DNA from: ZC4RG30 sp031424095
Lineage (GTDB): Bacteria > Pseudomonadota > Gammaproteobacteria > Steroidobacterales > Steroidobacteraceae
NCBI GenBank assembly: GCA_031424095.1
Contig: JANPGU010000259.1
Span: 1 to 42,464 of the forward strand
Reading direction: 5' to 3'
DNA: 42,464 nucleotides
This document shows positions 22,498-31,596 of this stretch, piece by piece. Made by a program: the position numbers and the translations under genes. The notes under the pieces are model-generated. The model was not told the origin of the DNA and ran no database searches. It saw only the letters and a list, made by a program, of their open reading frames with translations. The number at the start of each line of letters is the position of its first letter. The first letter of the stretch is position 1.

Positions 22498-23640
22498 ATG
22501 AATCGCAGAACTCTGGCGTTCCTGATCGTTGCCCTCGCTGGCTTGAGCTGGCAGGCGCAAGCCGCCGAGCCTGCTATCAGGGAGGACTTCAAGCCTTCCA
22601 TCTTCAACCAGCCTGGGCAGCAATATCCGCAGGTCAACTCCCAGGGATATGCCCGCTTTCGCGTGGTCGCTCCGGAGGCGAAAAGTGTGGTCGTGAGCCT
22701 GGGCCTGGGTGGCAGTGGCGGCACCGTCCTGAGCAGGGCAGAGGACGGCGCGTGGATGGGCACGACAACGGGCCCGCTGGACGAAGGTTTTCACTATTAC
22801 CACCTGACGCTCGATGGCGGTGTCTTCAACGATCCGGGCACGCTCAACTTCTACGGCTCCGTGCGCTGGGAAAGCGGCATCGAAATTCCGGCCCACGACC
22901 GCGATTTCTACGCGCTCAAGGACGTGCCCCATGGCAAGTTGCAGCAGGTGCTGTTTGCTTCGAAGAGCACCGGTGTCATGCGCAGGGCATTCGTGTACAC
23001 ACCGCCAGACTATGAAAGGAATCGCGGTAAGCGTTACCCCGTGCTCTATTTGCAGCATGGGTGGGGCGAGGATGAAACGGCCTGGAGCACGCAGGGGCAC
23101 GCCAACCTGATCCTCGACAACCTGCTGGCTGCAGGCAAGGCGAAGCCATTCCTCATCGTCATGACCTACGGCATGACCAACGATGTGCGACCAGGTGGTC
23201 TCGCAAACTTCGACGTCATCCACTTCCAGACCATGCTGGTCGATGAATTGATCCCCTACATCGATGCCAGCTTCCGCACGCTCGCCAACCAGCGCAATCG
23301 CGCCATGGCCGGACTTTCAATGGGCGCGATGGAGACCCGCTCGATCTCGCTGAAAAAGTTCGACACCTTCTCGCACATCGGCCTGTTCAGCGGCGGCAAC
23401 ATCTCCCAGGAAGACGTGCAGAAAGCAGCAGGCTTCAAGGACAAGGTGCGGCTGGTGTTCGTCAGTTACGGCAGTCGCGAACTCGCCAATCCGCGTTCCG
23501 GGAATCCGCAGCAGATCACCGCAGACCTCAGCAAGGTGGGCGTGAAGGGCGTGTTCTACGCATCACCGGATACCGCGCATGAATTCCTGTCGTGGCGGCG
23601 CAGCCTCAGGGAGTTTGCGCCGCTGCTGTTCCGCGACTGA
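22498..23640 (+). CDS. Exported esterase, Fes/esterase D type with N-terminal E-set domain
   Basis: A 380-residue hydrolase; ATG 22498 follows GGGAGG by seven bases. A signal peptide (LAFLIVALAGLSWQAQA-AE) ends at about residue 22. Residues 45-125 form an immunoglobulin-like E-set/CBM48-type domain (ARFRVVAPEAKSVVVSLGLG, FHYYHLTLDGG). Residues 145-380 are an alpha/beta hydrolase of the esterase-D family with YLQHGWGEDETAW (184-196), nucleophile S274 (MAGLSMGAM) and catalytic His H361 (DTAHEFLSWR). This architecture is typical of feruloyl and acetylxylan esterases from carbohydrate-degrading bacteria, so release of a phenolic or acetyl group from plant glycan is the likely activity. Its stop directly abuts that of the convergent MFS gene. 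No polysaccharide lyase or xylanase is present, so the target could also be a small ester. Confidence 0.87.
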   Translation: MNRRTLAFLIVALAGLSWQAQAAEPAIREDFKPSIFNQPGQQYPQVNSQGYARFRVVAPEAKSVVVSLGLGGSGGTVLSRAEDGAWMGTTTGPLDEGFHYYHLTLDGGVFNDPGTLNFYGSVRWESGIEIPAHDRDFYALKDVPHGKLQQVLFASKSTGVMRRAFVYTPPDYERNRGKRYPVLYLQHGWGEDETAWSTQGHANLILDNLLAAGKAKPFLIVMTYGMTNDVRPGGLANFDVIHFQTMLVDELIPYIDASFRTLANQRNRAMAGLSMGAMETRSISLKKFDTFSHIGLFSGGNISQEDVQKAAGFKDKVRLVFVSYGSRELANPRSGNPQQITADLSKVGVKGVFYASPDTAHEFLSWRRSLREFAPLLFRD

Positions 23641-24864
23641 TCAGGTGCGCGGCTGTTGCTCGTAACGTGGCAGCAGCAGGAAGGTGATGCACGCCACCGC
23701 GAGGCCCGCCACGCTGATCGTCAATGGCAATGTGTAGCTGCCGGTGGCATCGCGCACCGCGCCAACCCACAGGGGACCAAGCCCCGCGGCAGCTACAAAT
23801 ACGGCGTACTGCCATCCATAGACACGTCCGAACTGGGCGAGCCCGAAGTAACGCGCGACCAGATAACCCATCAAGTCCAGCTCCGCACCGACAGCGAAGC
23901 CGAGTGCGATCGCGGTAAGGGTCGCTGCCGACGCTCCCTGCACGATGAACAGCACGCATCCGGCTGCCGCGATCACGCATACCGCAATCGCGACGCGGGG
24001 CGCGAACATCCGGTCGAGCAGATATCCGATGAGCAGACGGCTGCCGATCACGGCGAGTCCGATGGAGCCGGCGACGCGGCCCGCCGCCACGGGATCCAGG
24101 CCGTTGTCCCGCAGCATCGGCACGAAATGCGGCAGCAGTCCCATGAAGGCCAGCGACATGGTCGCGGAAGCAGCCGCGAGTATCCAGAAGGCGCGCGAGC
24201 GAACCCAGTCCGAGTTGTCGGCCGTGCTTGGCGAAGCTCCCGCCTGCTGCGCCACTGCACCGCCGCGGCGGGGAATTAGCAGCGCGACCGCGAAGGCGCC
24301 AGCCAGCGGCACAATTGCCAGTGCGAAATAACCGGTGCGCCAGCCGCGCTCCGCGATCAGCGCAGACAGCAGCGGCGGAACCAGGGCCGCAGCCAGCCCG
24401 ATGCCGGCCATGGTGATGCCCAGTGCCAGGCCTCGATGCCGGGTGAAGGTGGCGCCCACGAGTTTGGCGAACGCGACAGGTCCCGAGGCTACGGCAACAA
24501 AGCCGACCAGCGCCTGCAGCAGCAGGTAGCTTGCGGTCGAGTGCACGAACAGTCCCATCGAGGCGAAGCCGACGGCCAGCAGCAGCAGTCCCACTACGGC
24601 AGGCACCCTTGCGCCAAAGCGGTCGATCGCCCAGCCGGATACCGGGTTCGCCAGCGCCAGGGCCATCGTGACCAGCAGTACACCGAGTCCGAACTGCGTG
24701 CGGGTAAGTCCGAACTCGCGGTTCAACCCGTCGACGAACAGACCGTTGGTGTACAGCAGGAGGGCGGAAACGCCGGTGGCGCAGCCGGCAACCGCGCCGC
24801 AGAGGATACGGGCCTGATACCTCGCGTCTGCCACCGACGCGCGCCCAGAATTTCCGTGTCCCAC
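23641..24864 (-). CDS. MFS transporter, monocarboxylate/oxalate-formate-like
   Basis: A 407-residue twelve-helix permease. GTG 24864 is the likely start, with AGGGG seven bases upstream. The first helix pair (CGAVAGCATGVSALLLYTNGLFVDGLNREFGL) and the loop NPVSGWAIDRFGARVPAVVG follow the pattern of MFS carriers related to oxalate:formate antiporters and MCT-like monocarboxylate carriers, and helix 4-5 has HRGLALGITMAGIGLAAALVPP. The central loop carries RRGGAVAQQAGASPSTADN. Its substrate cannot be deduced. It is divergent from another transporter (24958) and convergent with the exported esterase, ending one base after the esterase stop, so uptake of the acid freed by that esterase is a reasonable guess. 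Confidence 0.87.
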   Translation of the reverse strand: MGHGNSGRASVADARYQARILCGAVAGCATGVSALLLYTNGLFVDGLNREFGLTRTQFGLGVLLVTMALALANPVSGWAIDRFGARVPAVVGLLLLAVGFASMGLFVHSTASYLLLQALVGFVAVASGPVAFAKLVGATFTRHRGLALGITMAGIGLAAALVPPLLSALIAERGWRTGYFALAIVPLAGAFAVALLIPRRGGAVAQQAGASPSTADNSDWVRSRAFWILAAASATMSLAFMGLLPHFVPMLRDNGLDPVAAGRVAGSIGLAVIGSRLLIGYLLDRMFAPRVAIAVCVIAAAGCVLFIVQGASAATLTAIALGFAVGAELDLMGYLVARYFGLAQFGRVYGWQYAVFVAAAGLGPLWVGAVRDATGSYTLPLTISVAGLAVACITFLLLPRYEQQPRT

Positions 24865-24904
24865 GTTGTCTACCCCTGGTTTTTCGCCGCTTGCAGTCTA
24901 CGCC

Positions 24905-24910
24905 AGTATA
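24905..24910 (-). promoter_or_regulatory. -10-like hexamer for the minus-strand MFS gene
   Basis: The minus strand reads TATACT here, five of six to consensus, about 40 bases before GTG 24864. Upstream TTGCCG gives only a 15-base spacer, so the promoter is tentative. Confidence 0.35.
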
Positions 24911-24957
24911 TGCTCGCTCCCCGTCCGGCAATATTCCTTTGGTAGAGAATTTCTGCT

Positions 24958-26697
24958 ATGAATGCGTCCGGATCACAAGAATCAGACGGGGCGGATCTTG
25001 ATTTCGATTGGGCGCAAGCTGTGACAGATTCGCGACCGAAGTTGCTGCAGGTGGTGGCTGCGTCGGCGGCCGGCACTGCTTTCGAGTGGTACGACTTCTT
25101 CGTCTTCGGCACGTTGGCGTCGACAATCACCCGGGTCTTTACCGGCGGCAATGAGAGTGCCGGCTTCATCTTTACGCTGGGCGCGTTCGCCGCGGGTTTC
25201 TTCGTGCGACCCTTCGGGGCCATCTATTTCGGGCACATCGGTGATCGTTACGGCCGCAAGCGCGCCTTCCTGCAGACCATCATCCTGATGGGCGTCGCGA
25301 CCACGGCGATCGGGCTGTTGCCAGGCATTCAGTCGATCGGAGTTGCCGCGCCAATTCTGCTGGTGGTCGTCCGCGTCGTGCAGGGCTTCGCGATGGGCGG
25401 TGAATATGGTGGGGCAGCGGTGTACGTGGCAGAGCACGCAGATCCGTCGCGGCGCGGACTGCTGACGAGCTGGATCCAGACGACCGCCTCGGTCGGACTG
25501 CTGCTGGCACTCGGCGTAGTGCTGGCGGTCCGGCTGTTGCTGGGCGAAGAGGCCTTCCAGCAATGGGGCTGGCGGATTCCATTCCTGTTTTCCTCCGCAT
25601 TGCTGGGCCTGTCGCTATGGATCCGTCTGCGCCTGGGCGAGAGCCCCGAGTTCCAGCGTTTGCAGCGGGCGAAAAGCGTGTCCCGCGCGCCACTTGGTGA
25701 AGCGCTGCGGGGCAGGAATCTGCGCCTGATCGGACTGGCGCTGGTTTCCATCCTGCTTGCGCAGGGGGCCGTCTGGTATACGGGCCATTTCTATGTGCAA
25801 TATTTTCTCGAACGCGTTTTGAAAGTCGACGCGCGGCTCGTGAATTTCATCGTCATGGGCGCCGTCGTGCTGTCGTCTGCCGGCTATCTGTTTTTTGGGT
25901 GGTTGTCGGATCGCGTCGGCCGCAAGCCGGTGATGCTGCTGGGCATGGGAATTGCCATGGCGGCATACTTTCCGGGCTTTCATGCACTGACCGAGAATGC
26001 CAATCCTGCGCTCGCGCATGCATCGAATGCGTCACCGGTGGTCGTCACCGCCGACCGGGCTCGCTGCCGTCTGCAGTTCGATCTCCTGGGTCGCCGCCCA
26101 CCGGGCTCTGCCTGCGACGTGGTCCGGGCCACGCTCTCCGATGCGGGCGTGCCGTACACCATGGCGGATCGTCCGGGCGACGTACGTGCGGAGGTCTCCA
26201 TCGCGGGCGCGGTGATTGCGGCCAGCAGTCTTGAAGGACTGAATAGTGCGACGCGCGACACCGAAATCGGAGCGCTCGCAGGCAACCTGCGCAAGGCGCT
26301 ACTGACGGCGGGCTACCCCGCAACAGCGGCGCGTGATTCCATGAACATGGTCGGCATCGTCGGCGTGCTGTTGCTGTTCATGCTTGCCTCCACGGCGTTG
26401 TACGGACCGCAAGCCGCAACGCTGGTGGAACTCTTCCCGACTTCGATCCGCTACACCGCGCTCTCCGTTCCCTACAACATTGGCACAGGCTGGGTCGGCG
26501 GCCTGCTGCCGGTCTCGGCTTTTGCTCTGGTCGCGGCGACTGGCGACACCTACTCGGGTCTCTACTACCCGTTGCTGTTCACCGCGATCAGTTTTGTCTG
26601 CTGCTGGCTCTGGCTGCCGGAGACGCGAGGACGCTCGCTGCAGACGATCGGAACAAACGAGTCTGAAGCGCCGGGGGTTGTGCATGTCCGTCAATGA
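24958..26697 (+). CDS. MFS metabolite:H+ symporter (MHS/ShiA-like family) with periplasmic insertion
   Basis: A 579-residue permease. After a 25-residue acidic cytoplasmic tail, helix 1 has AGTAFEWYDFFVFGTLAS, the signature of the metabolite:H+ symporter family (shikimate ShiA, alpha-ketoglutarate KgtP, proline/betaine ProP). Also present are RPFGAIYFGHIGDRYGRKR, FAMGGEYGGAAVYVAEHADPSRRG and GWLSDRVGRKPVMLLG. Between helices 8 and 9 (about 350-465) lies a soluble insertion of more than 100 residues with two cysteines (RARCRLQFD, GSACDVVR), known from a subgroup of this family. The C-terminal half resumes with PQAATLVELFPTSIRYTALSVPYN. The start has only a weak ribosome binding site (GAGAA). 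Its end overlaps the amidohydrolase gene by 14 bases, so they are one operon. Cargo is probably a carboxylic acid. Confidence 0.9.
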   Translation: MNASGSQESDGADLDFDWAQAVTDSRPKLLQVVAASAAGTAFEWYDFFVFGTLASTITRVFTGGNESAGFIFTLGAFAAGFFVRPFGAIYFGHIGDRYGRKRAFLQTIILMGVATTAIGLLPGIQSIGVAAPILLVVVRVVQGFAMGGEYGGAAVYVAEHADPSRRGLLTSWIQTTASVGLLLALGVVLAVRLLLGEEAFQQWGWRIPFLFSSALLGLSLWIRLRLGESPEFQRLQRAKSVSRAPLGEALRGRNLRLIGLALVSILLAQGAVWYTGHFYVQYFLERVLKVDARLVNFIVMGAVVLSSAGYLFFGWLSDRVGRKPVMLLGMGIAMAAYFPGFHALTENANPALAHASNASPVVVTADRARCRLQFDLLGRRPPGSACDVVRATLSDAGVPYTMADRPGDVRAEVSIAGAVIAASSLEGLNSATRDTEIGALAGNLRKALLTAGYPATAARDSMNMVGIVGVLLLFMLASTALYGPQAATLVELFPTSIRYTALSVPYNIGTGWVGGLLPVSAFALVAATGDTYSGLYYPLLFTAISFVCCWLWLPETRGRSLQTIGTNESEAPGVVHVRQ

Positions 26698-27697
26698 GAA
26701 TGCGTTTTCGCGCCGCCAGGTAATCGGCGGACTGGGTGCCGCCGCGATGGTTTCGCTGTCGGCCGGGATCCGCGCGGCGACTCCGCCGGCACGCGGCATC
26801 ATCGATGTACACGCACACTTCCAGCCACCAGCGATCCGTGCCCTGAATCAGCCAGGCCCGATGAACGGCTGGTCGCTCGAGAAGCAGATCGAGGACATGG
26901 ACGCCGCTGGTGTAATGCGCGCGATGCTCTCGGTCACCACACCGGGTGTGACCGCCACTGGCGATGTTGCGCGTCGCATTGCACGCGAGACCAATGAGTA
27001 CGCCGCCAAGCTGGGGTCGGACCATGGCAAGCGCTTTGGATCCTTCCTGTGCCTGCCGATGGACAATTCCGACGCGGCACTGGCGGAAGTGGCCCATGGC
27101 ATGGACGTGCTGAAGGCGAACGGCGTTTGCCTGTTCACAAGCTACGCCGGTCGCTATCTGGGCGATGCGAGTTTCGATCCGCTGTTCGCTGAACTCGATC
27201 GCCGCAAGGCCGTTGTCTACGTACATCCGACGAATGCCGCGTGCTGCACGCGCCTGATTGCCGAGGTCCCCGACACGGTGATCGAGTACGGCACCGACAC
27301 CACCCGTGCCATCGCCAGCTATGTATACCGCGGTGCGGCCCGGCGCTTCCCCAATGTGAAGATGATCTGGAGCCACTCCGGCGGCACCATGCCGCACCTC
27401 ATTGAGCGCTTCGACTTCATCGATCGCAGCGCGCAGTCGCGCCAGCAGGCACCGGACGGTTTCCGCGCCAGTGCCGCGCGCTTCTGGTACGACATCGCGC
27501 AGGCTTCGAATCCCGTGTCCACGCAGGCGCTGCGCACCGTGGTGCCGATGGAACGCATCGTGTTCGGCACCGACTATCCATTCCGCACCTCGCTCGAGCA
27601 TGTGCGCGGCCTCGAGGATGGCAAGGTGTTCAACCGGCGCGAACTCAACGCGATCTATCACGCCAATGTCGAGGCGCGCCTGCCCGAGCTTGTCTGA
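26684..27697 (+). CDS. Tat-exported amidohydrolase (ACMSD-like, amidohydrolase 2 family)
   Basis: A 337-residue TIM-barrel metallohydrolase. ATG 26684 follows GGGGG by six bases and overlaps the transporter gene. The N-terminus is a twin-arginine signal (FSRRQVIGGLGAAAMVSLSAG, 8-28), so the folded metalloenzyme should be exported to the periplasm. Metal ligands are visible: DVHAH (41-45), H181 (VYVHPTN), H231 (IWSHSGG) and D297 (FGTDYPF). This set belongs to the amidohydrolase-2/ACMSD group, which holds non-oxidative decarboxylases (gamma-resorcylate, 5-carboxyvanillate, aminocarboxymuconate semialdehyde) and lactone hydrolases. Cytoplasmic homologues lack a Tat leader, so export is the unusual point. 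Decarboxylation or lactone hydrolysis of an aromatic substrate is possible; sequence alone does not decide. Confidence 0.88.
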   Translation: MSVNENAFSRRQVIGGLGAAAMVSLSAGIRAATPPARGIIDVHAHFQPPAIRALNQPGPMNGWSLEKQIEDMDAAGVMRAMLSVTTPGVTATGDVARRIARETNEYAAKLGSDHGKRFGSFLCLPMDNSDAALAEVAHGMDVLKANGVCLFTSYAGRYLGDASFDPLFAELDRRKAVVYVHPTNAACCTRLIAEVPDTVIEYGTDTTRAIASYVYRGAARRFPNVKMIWSHSGGTMPHLIERFDFIDRSAQSRQQAPDGFRASAARFWYDIAQASNPVSTQALRTVVPMERIVFGTDYPFRTSLEHVRGLEDGKVFNRRELNAIYHANVEARLPELV

Positions 27698-27749
27698 TGA
27701 AGATTTTTGGAAGTCTGTGGAACGATCTGGATCTTTCGGGAGAATGAAA

Positions 27750-29639
27750 ATGGCTGGTAACGAGCGATGGGCGAAGATTCGCGCCTGGGCGGGGCTTTCG
27801 ATCATGGCGTGCGCGGTTGCTGCGCCGCTGATGGCTCGCGAAGTGATGCTGATGAACCGCATCGGGCCTTCGAAGATGAGCGTGTACATCGCCAATGCCG
27901 ATGGCAGCGGCGAACGTCGGCTGTTGCCGGATTCCACCGGCCTCGACTATGACGCGAGCTTCTCGCCTGACGGCAAGTGGATCGTGTTCACCTCCGAGCG
28001 GGACGCTGCGGGCAGTGGCCAGGCAGATCTGTGGCGGGTGCACCCCGATGGCACCGGGCTCGAGCAGCTCACCAAGGATACTTCGGTCGAAGACGCTGGC
28101 GCCATTTCGCCGGACGGCAAGAGCCTGGCCTATGTCTCCACCAAGGGCGGCGCGCGCACGGCCAACATCTGGGTCATGGACCTCGCCACGAAGCGCGCCC
28201 GCAACCTCACTGGTGATGGCAAGACCGAGCCGCCCACCACGATGAAAGGCTATTTCCGTCCATCCTGGTCCGCTGACGGCAAGTGGATCGCCTTCAGCTC
28301 CGATCGCGGCGAAGGCTGGATCGGCGCGGAGACCGGCGCCGGTGCCGGCCATTCGCATCCCACCAGCCTGTATGTCATGCGTGCCGATGGCAGCGAGCTG
28401 CGTCGCCTAACGAGCACTACTCCGCAGACGGCATTCGGCACCCCGAAGTGGTCCGCTGACGGACGCAAGCTGGTCGCCTACGAGATCGCGACGCGCGACA
28501 CATTCGGCGCGCGCATGCACGGATTCGGCATCGCACAGCTGGGCGCCACCTCGCAGATCGTCGAAATCGACGTGGCTTCCGGCGAGCGCAAGCCCGTTAC
28601 CACCGGTGCTGGCCTCAAGACCAATCCATCGTATCTCGGCGGCGCCCGCATCGGCTATCTGGTGAAGAGCGCGGGTCGGGACGGCAAGCCCGACAAGGGC
28701 ATCACGTATTCCGACGGCGGGATGGGGCCCGTCGGTGACGTGCGCACGCCTTCCTGGTCTCCCGACGGCAAGTCAGTGGTCTATCTGCGTTTCGACACCA
28801 GGAATCGTGATCACTGGACCCGGCTCTACAGCTGGGACAAGTCGCGCGAGTATCGTTACACCGATGTTTTTCCGACGGTGTGCCCGAAGAACCAGCGGAT
28901 CGCGCAGACCGATCTGGATTTCCCGTTCGGCAATCCCACCGCGTCGCTGACGGTGATGGACGTCGATGGCAAGAATCGAAAGAAGATCTTCCAGCGTCAG
29001 GATGCGGCGTCGATGATGCCGACCTGGTCGCCGGATTGTCAGTCGATTGCCGTGGGCGTCGGCACGTTCTTTGGTGGCCGCGGCTTCGCGCCCGCCAACG
29101 TGTTCGTGGTCAAGGCCGATGGATCGGAGAACCACCAGCTCACCAAGAGCGCCATCAACGCCGGCTTTCCGGCCTGGCATCCGGACGGCAACACGCTGAT
29201 CTATCGCGTCTGGGGCACCGAGGATGTTCCCGAAAAGCGCGGTTTGCGCTCGATGGACATCAAGGACGGCACGCAGAAGGTGCTGACCAAGGAATGGGAC
29301 AACTTCCCGTTCATCTCGCCCTCGGGTGACCGCGTGGTAATCACGCGGCGCATGCCGGACTTCGATTTCGAGGTCTTCACCATGAAGCCGGATGGCACGG
29401 ACGTGAAGCGCCTGACCACCACCCGCGGTGCGGATGCGCACGCCACGTGGTCGGCCGATGGCAAGCAGATCTGGTTCTCCAGTTCGCGCTCGGGCTTCAA
29501 GGACGAGGCCGCCATGTACGACATTTCGCCGCAGCCGTACGCACAGGTGTACCTGATGAACCGTGATGGTTCCAAGGTCCGCCAGCTGACCGACAGCAAG
29601 TGGGAAGACTCGATGGGCACGTATGTACGCGCACCCTGA
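27750..29639 (+). CDS. Exported TolB-like/PD40 beta-propeller protein
   Basis: A 629-residue protein. ATG 27750 is preferred over ATG 27744 because GGGAG lies seven bases before it. A signal peptide spans about 1-29 (GLSIMACAVAAPLMA-RE). The rest is built of WD40-like PD40 repeats: ASFSPDGKWIVFTSERD, GAISPDGKSLAYVS, PSWSADGKWIAFSSDRG, PKWSADGRKLVAYE, PSWSPDGKSVVYLRFD, PTWSPDCQSIAVGVG, PAWHPDGNTLIYRVW and ATWSADGKQIWFSSSR. It probably forms one or two propellers. Such proteins resemble TolB and the N-terminal part of dipeptidyl-peptidase/amidohydrolase fusions, but no peptidase domain follows. It is not TolB itself, which is shorter and lies with tolQRA-pal. It sits between two Tat-exported hydrolases and may be a periplasmic scaffold or substrate-binding partner. 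Confidence 0.82.
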   Translation: MAGNERWAKIRAWAGLSIMACAVAAPLMAREVMLMNRIGPSKMSVYIANADGSGERRLLPDSTGLDYDASFSPDGKWIVFTSERDAAGSGQADLWRVHPDGTGLEQLTKDTSVEDAGAISPDGKSLAYVSTKGGARTANIWVMDLATKRARNLTGDGKTEPPTTMKGYFRPSWSADGKWIAFSSDRGEGWIGAETGAGAGHSHPTSLYVMRADGSELRRLTSTTPQTAFGTPKWSADGRKLVAYEIATRDTFGARMHGFGIAQLGATSQIVEIDVASGERKPVTTGAGLKTNPSYLGGARIGYLVKSAGRDGKPDKGITYSDGGMGPVGDVRTPSWSPDGKSVVYLRFDTRNRDHWTRLYSWDKSREYRYTDVFPTVCPKNQRIAQTDLDFPFGNPTASLTVMDVDGKNRKKIFQRQDAASMMPTWSPDCQSIAVGVGTFFGGRGFAPANVFVVKADGSENHQLTKSAINAGFPAWHPDGNTLIYRVWGTEDVPEKRGLRSMDIKDGTQKVLTKEWDNFPFISPSGDRVVITRRMPDFDFEVFTMKPDGTDVKRLTTTRGADAHATWSADGKQIWFSSSRSGFKDEAAMYDISPQPYAQVYLMNRDGSKVRQLTDSKWEDSMGTYVRAP

Positions 29640-29664
29640 GAAGAAGGAAATGGGAGCAACGAAC

Positions 29665-30756
29665 ATGCCATCTGAAGTGAAGTCACTCAACCGCCGGCAT
29701 GTTCTCTCCGCGCTCACCGGCGCCATCGCCGGCACGGCGGTCGGCAGCGCAAGCGCGACCGAAGCACCAGCAGCGGCAGCAGCGCCGGCTGCGACTCCGG
29801 GCGCAGGCGTTGCGGGATTCAATGCGGTGGCCACTGACATCCGCACCGAGCTGAAACAGCTCGCGCCGAATGTGTACGCCTTTCTACAGCGCGAGGCGCC
29901 GGGGCAGACCAATTTTTCGGTGTCGAACTTCGGCTGTGTGGTCGGTCCGAAGTCGATGCTGGCCATTGACGCCGGCGGCGGTCCCCAACACGCCCGCAAT
30001 TTCATCGCCGCGGTCAAATCCTTTGGCAAGCCCTTTGATCGCCTGGTCATCAGTCACGAGCATCCCGATCATATCGTCGGCAGCACCCAGTTCCCCGACG
30101 GCATCGAGATCGTCGCGCAGGAAGAGACGCGCGCGCAGATGGTCAAGATGCGTCAGCCCGCAACGCCTGCCTACTGGAAGACGAATCCTGCCTGGGGTCG
30201 TCCCGACGACGTCAATCGCATCCTGCTTCCGACCGTCACCTACCGCGACCGGATGTCGGTTTACTATGGCGATATCCACGTCGATTTCGTATGGCCCGGT
30301 CCGGCGCACACATCCGGGGACACGCTGATAAGGCTGCCTCGCGAGAAGATTCTCTTCATGAGTGACATTGCCTTCTTCGATGTCACGCCATTGAACGGCT
30401 CCGGGTATGTCGCCGACTGGATCAAGGTCTGCGAAGGCATCCTGCGTGATCCCGGTGTGGAGATCATCGTGCCCGGTCATGGTCCGGTGGGTGGCAAGGC
30501 GCAGCTGGATGACATGCTGAACTACCTGAAACTGCTGGTGCGCGAGGGCCGTCGCCACTACGACGCGGGCACCAGCGCGGGTCGCGCCGCCGCGGAGATC
30601 GACCTGGGGCACTACGCGAAGTGGACCGATGCCGACCGCATCGCGCCCAACTTGGCGCGGCTTTATACCGAGTTCGCCGGCACGATCGGCACCAACATGG
30701 ATCGCACGGCCACTGCGCAGGCCACGGCGGAATACAACCAGCTGAAGCGGCGCTAG
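29665..30756 (+). CDS. Tat-exported metallo-beta-lactamase-fold hydrolase
   Basis: A 363-residue protein. ATG 29665 has GGGAG eight bases upstream; ATG 29650 is also open, but the Tat signal begins after 29665 (LNRRHVLSALTGAIAGTAVG, 8-27) followed by an Ala/Pro-rich linker to about 48. The catalytic fold keeps HEHPDH (131-136), H215 (PAHTSGDT), D234 (MSDIAFF) and H272 (VPGHGPVG), a complete two-metal site. The overall pattern fits the quinoprotein-relay/cyclase-like MBL hydrolases, which act on lactones, esters or thioesters rather than on beta-lactams. It follows the propeller gene by 25 bases and ends in a CTAG shared with the convergent TetR gene. The substrate is unknown; the context suggests a step of the same exported pathway as the amidohydrolase. 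Confidence 0.87.
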   Translation: MPSEVKSLNRRHVLSALTGAIAGTAVGSASATEAPAAAAAPAATPGAGVAGFNAVATDIRTELKQLAPNVYAFLQREAPGQTNFSVSNFGCVVGPKSMLAIDAGGGPQHARNFIAAVKSFGKPFDRLVISHEHPDHIVGSTQFPDGIEIVAQEETRAQMVKMRQPATPAYWKTNPAWGRPDDVNRILLPTVTYRDRMSVYYGDIHVDFVWPGPAHTSGDTLIRLPREKILFMSDIAFFDVTPLNGSGYVADWIKVCEGILRDPGVEIIVPGHGPVGGKAQLDDMLNYLKLLVREGRRHYDAGTSAGRAAAEIDLGHYAKWTDADRIAPNLARLYTEFAGTIGTNMDRTATAQATAEYNQLKRR

Positions 30757-31448
30757 TGCTTGGCGGCCGGCCTCAGGCTCTTGCGGAATCCGTCCAGAAC
30801 CAGGTCCTGGATGAATTTCTCATAGCGGGTGGCGAGCTCGTCGGCGGACATGCCCTTGGGGGCGAGCGGCATGATCGTAGCCTGGGCGGCCGCGAAGAAC
30901 TCGCACAGGCCGATCAACGCAACGTACAGGAACAGCGCGTCCGGCGAGTGTTCGTGCGTATTTGCGTCCATGCGGATCAGCCGACCCAGTTCCTGCACGA
31001 ACTTGCCATTCAACTCATGCACGCGCGCCCGTACTGCCGGCGATTTCGCTTCAGCGCATTCTTCGACCATCAGCCGTTGCATCGAACGGACACTGCGCGC
31101 GAACCTGAGCATGGCGGAGAGGTGGGCGCCGAGTTGGGCTGCCGGCGTCTCGTCGGGCGTGGTGTGGATCGCCCAGTCGGCGAGGATGTTTTCCACCACG
31201 GCGAGAAGCAGCTGTTCGCGGTTGGTAAAGTAGTAGCGCACCAGGGCCGGGTCCACCCCGGCTTCGCGGGCGATGAGCGCTATGGTGACCTGATGCGGGC
31301 GCAGTTTTTCGACGAGCTGGCGGGCGGCGGCAACAATGGTTTCCCTTCCGACCTTGCCATGCACCGACTGCGGGCGACCCCGTTTGCGCTTGCGCACCGC
31401 CGTGGCTGCCGATTTTCGCCCTGCGGCAGGGGGAGATTTCTTTTTCAT
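30753..31448 (-). CDS. TetR family transcriptional regulator
   Basis: A 231-residue repressor from ATG 31448 (the frame continues upstream but only with poor starts). A Lys/Arg-rich arm of about 30 residues (RKRKRGRPQSV resembles an AT-hook) precedes the helix-turn-helix: RETIVAAARQLVEKL, then VTIALIAREAGVDPALVRYYFTNREQLLLAVVE (about 35-85). The C-terminal ligand domain includes ALFLYVALIGLCEFFAAAQATI. It is divergent from the gene at 31597 and tail-to-tail with the MBL hydrolase, so it likely controls one or both flanking units. The basic arm suggests extended minor-groove contacts. A GGAAAT-type inverted repeat lies in the divergent promoter region. The inducer is unknown. Confidence 0.9.
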   Translation of the reverse strand: MKKKSPPAAGRKSAATAVRKRKRGRPQSVHGKVGRETIVAAARQLVEKLRPHQVTIALIAREAGVDPALVRYYFTNREQLLLAVVENILADWAIHTTPDETPAAQLGAHLSAMLRFARSVRSMQRLMVEECAEAKSPAVRARVHELNGKFVQELGRLIRMDANTHEHSPDALFLYVALIGLCEFFAAAQATIMPLAPKGMSADELATRYEKFIQDLVLDGFRKSLRPAAKH

Positions 31449-31546
31449 GTCTTCATTGCGCGCAAAAACCAGCAGTTTAACCTCAAATCTGCGGTTTGCC
31501 CCTGCAGCGGCCACCGACGCGAGTAACCGGGGCTAGGCTTGCGGTG

Positions 31547-31564
31547 GGAAATTGTATAAATTCC
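31547..31564. promoter_or_regulatory. Inverted repeat between TetR gene and the exported-protein operon
   Basis: GGAAAT (31547-31552) and the matching AATTCC (31559-31564) enclose TGTATA. On the minus strand it is preceded by TTGACA (31565-31570 reversed), a perfect -35 hexamer. Position between divergent genes and symmetry suggest a regulator site, most simply for the adjacent TetR protein. Similar GGAAAT/ATTCC elements lie at 38296-38322. Confidence 0.4.
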
Positions 31565-31596
31565 TGTCAATGAGAATTAATTGGTCTGGGGGGCAG

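Noticed and set aside
27750..29639. TolB of the Tol-Pal system
   Set aside because: It is about 200 residues longer than TolB, and no tolQ, tolR, tolA or pal gene is adjacent.
29665..30756. Beta-lactamase resistance gene
   Set aside because: The fold is metallo-beta-lactamase-like, but the motif set and catabolic context fit the hydrolase/lactonase branch; nothing points to antibiotic hydrolysis.
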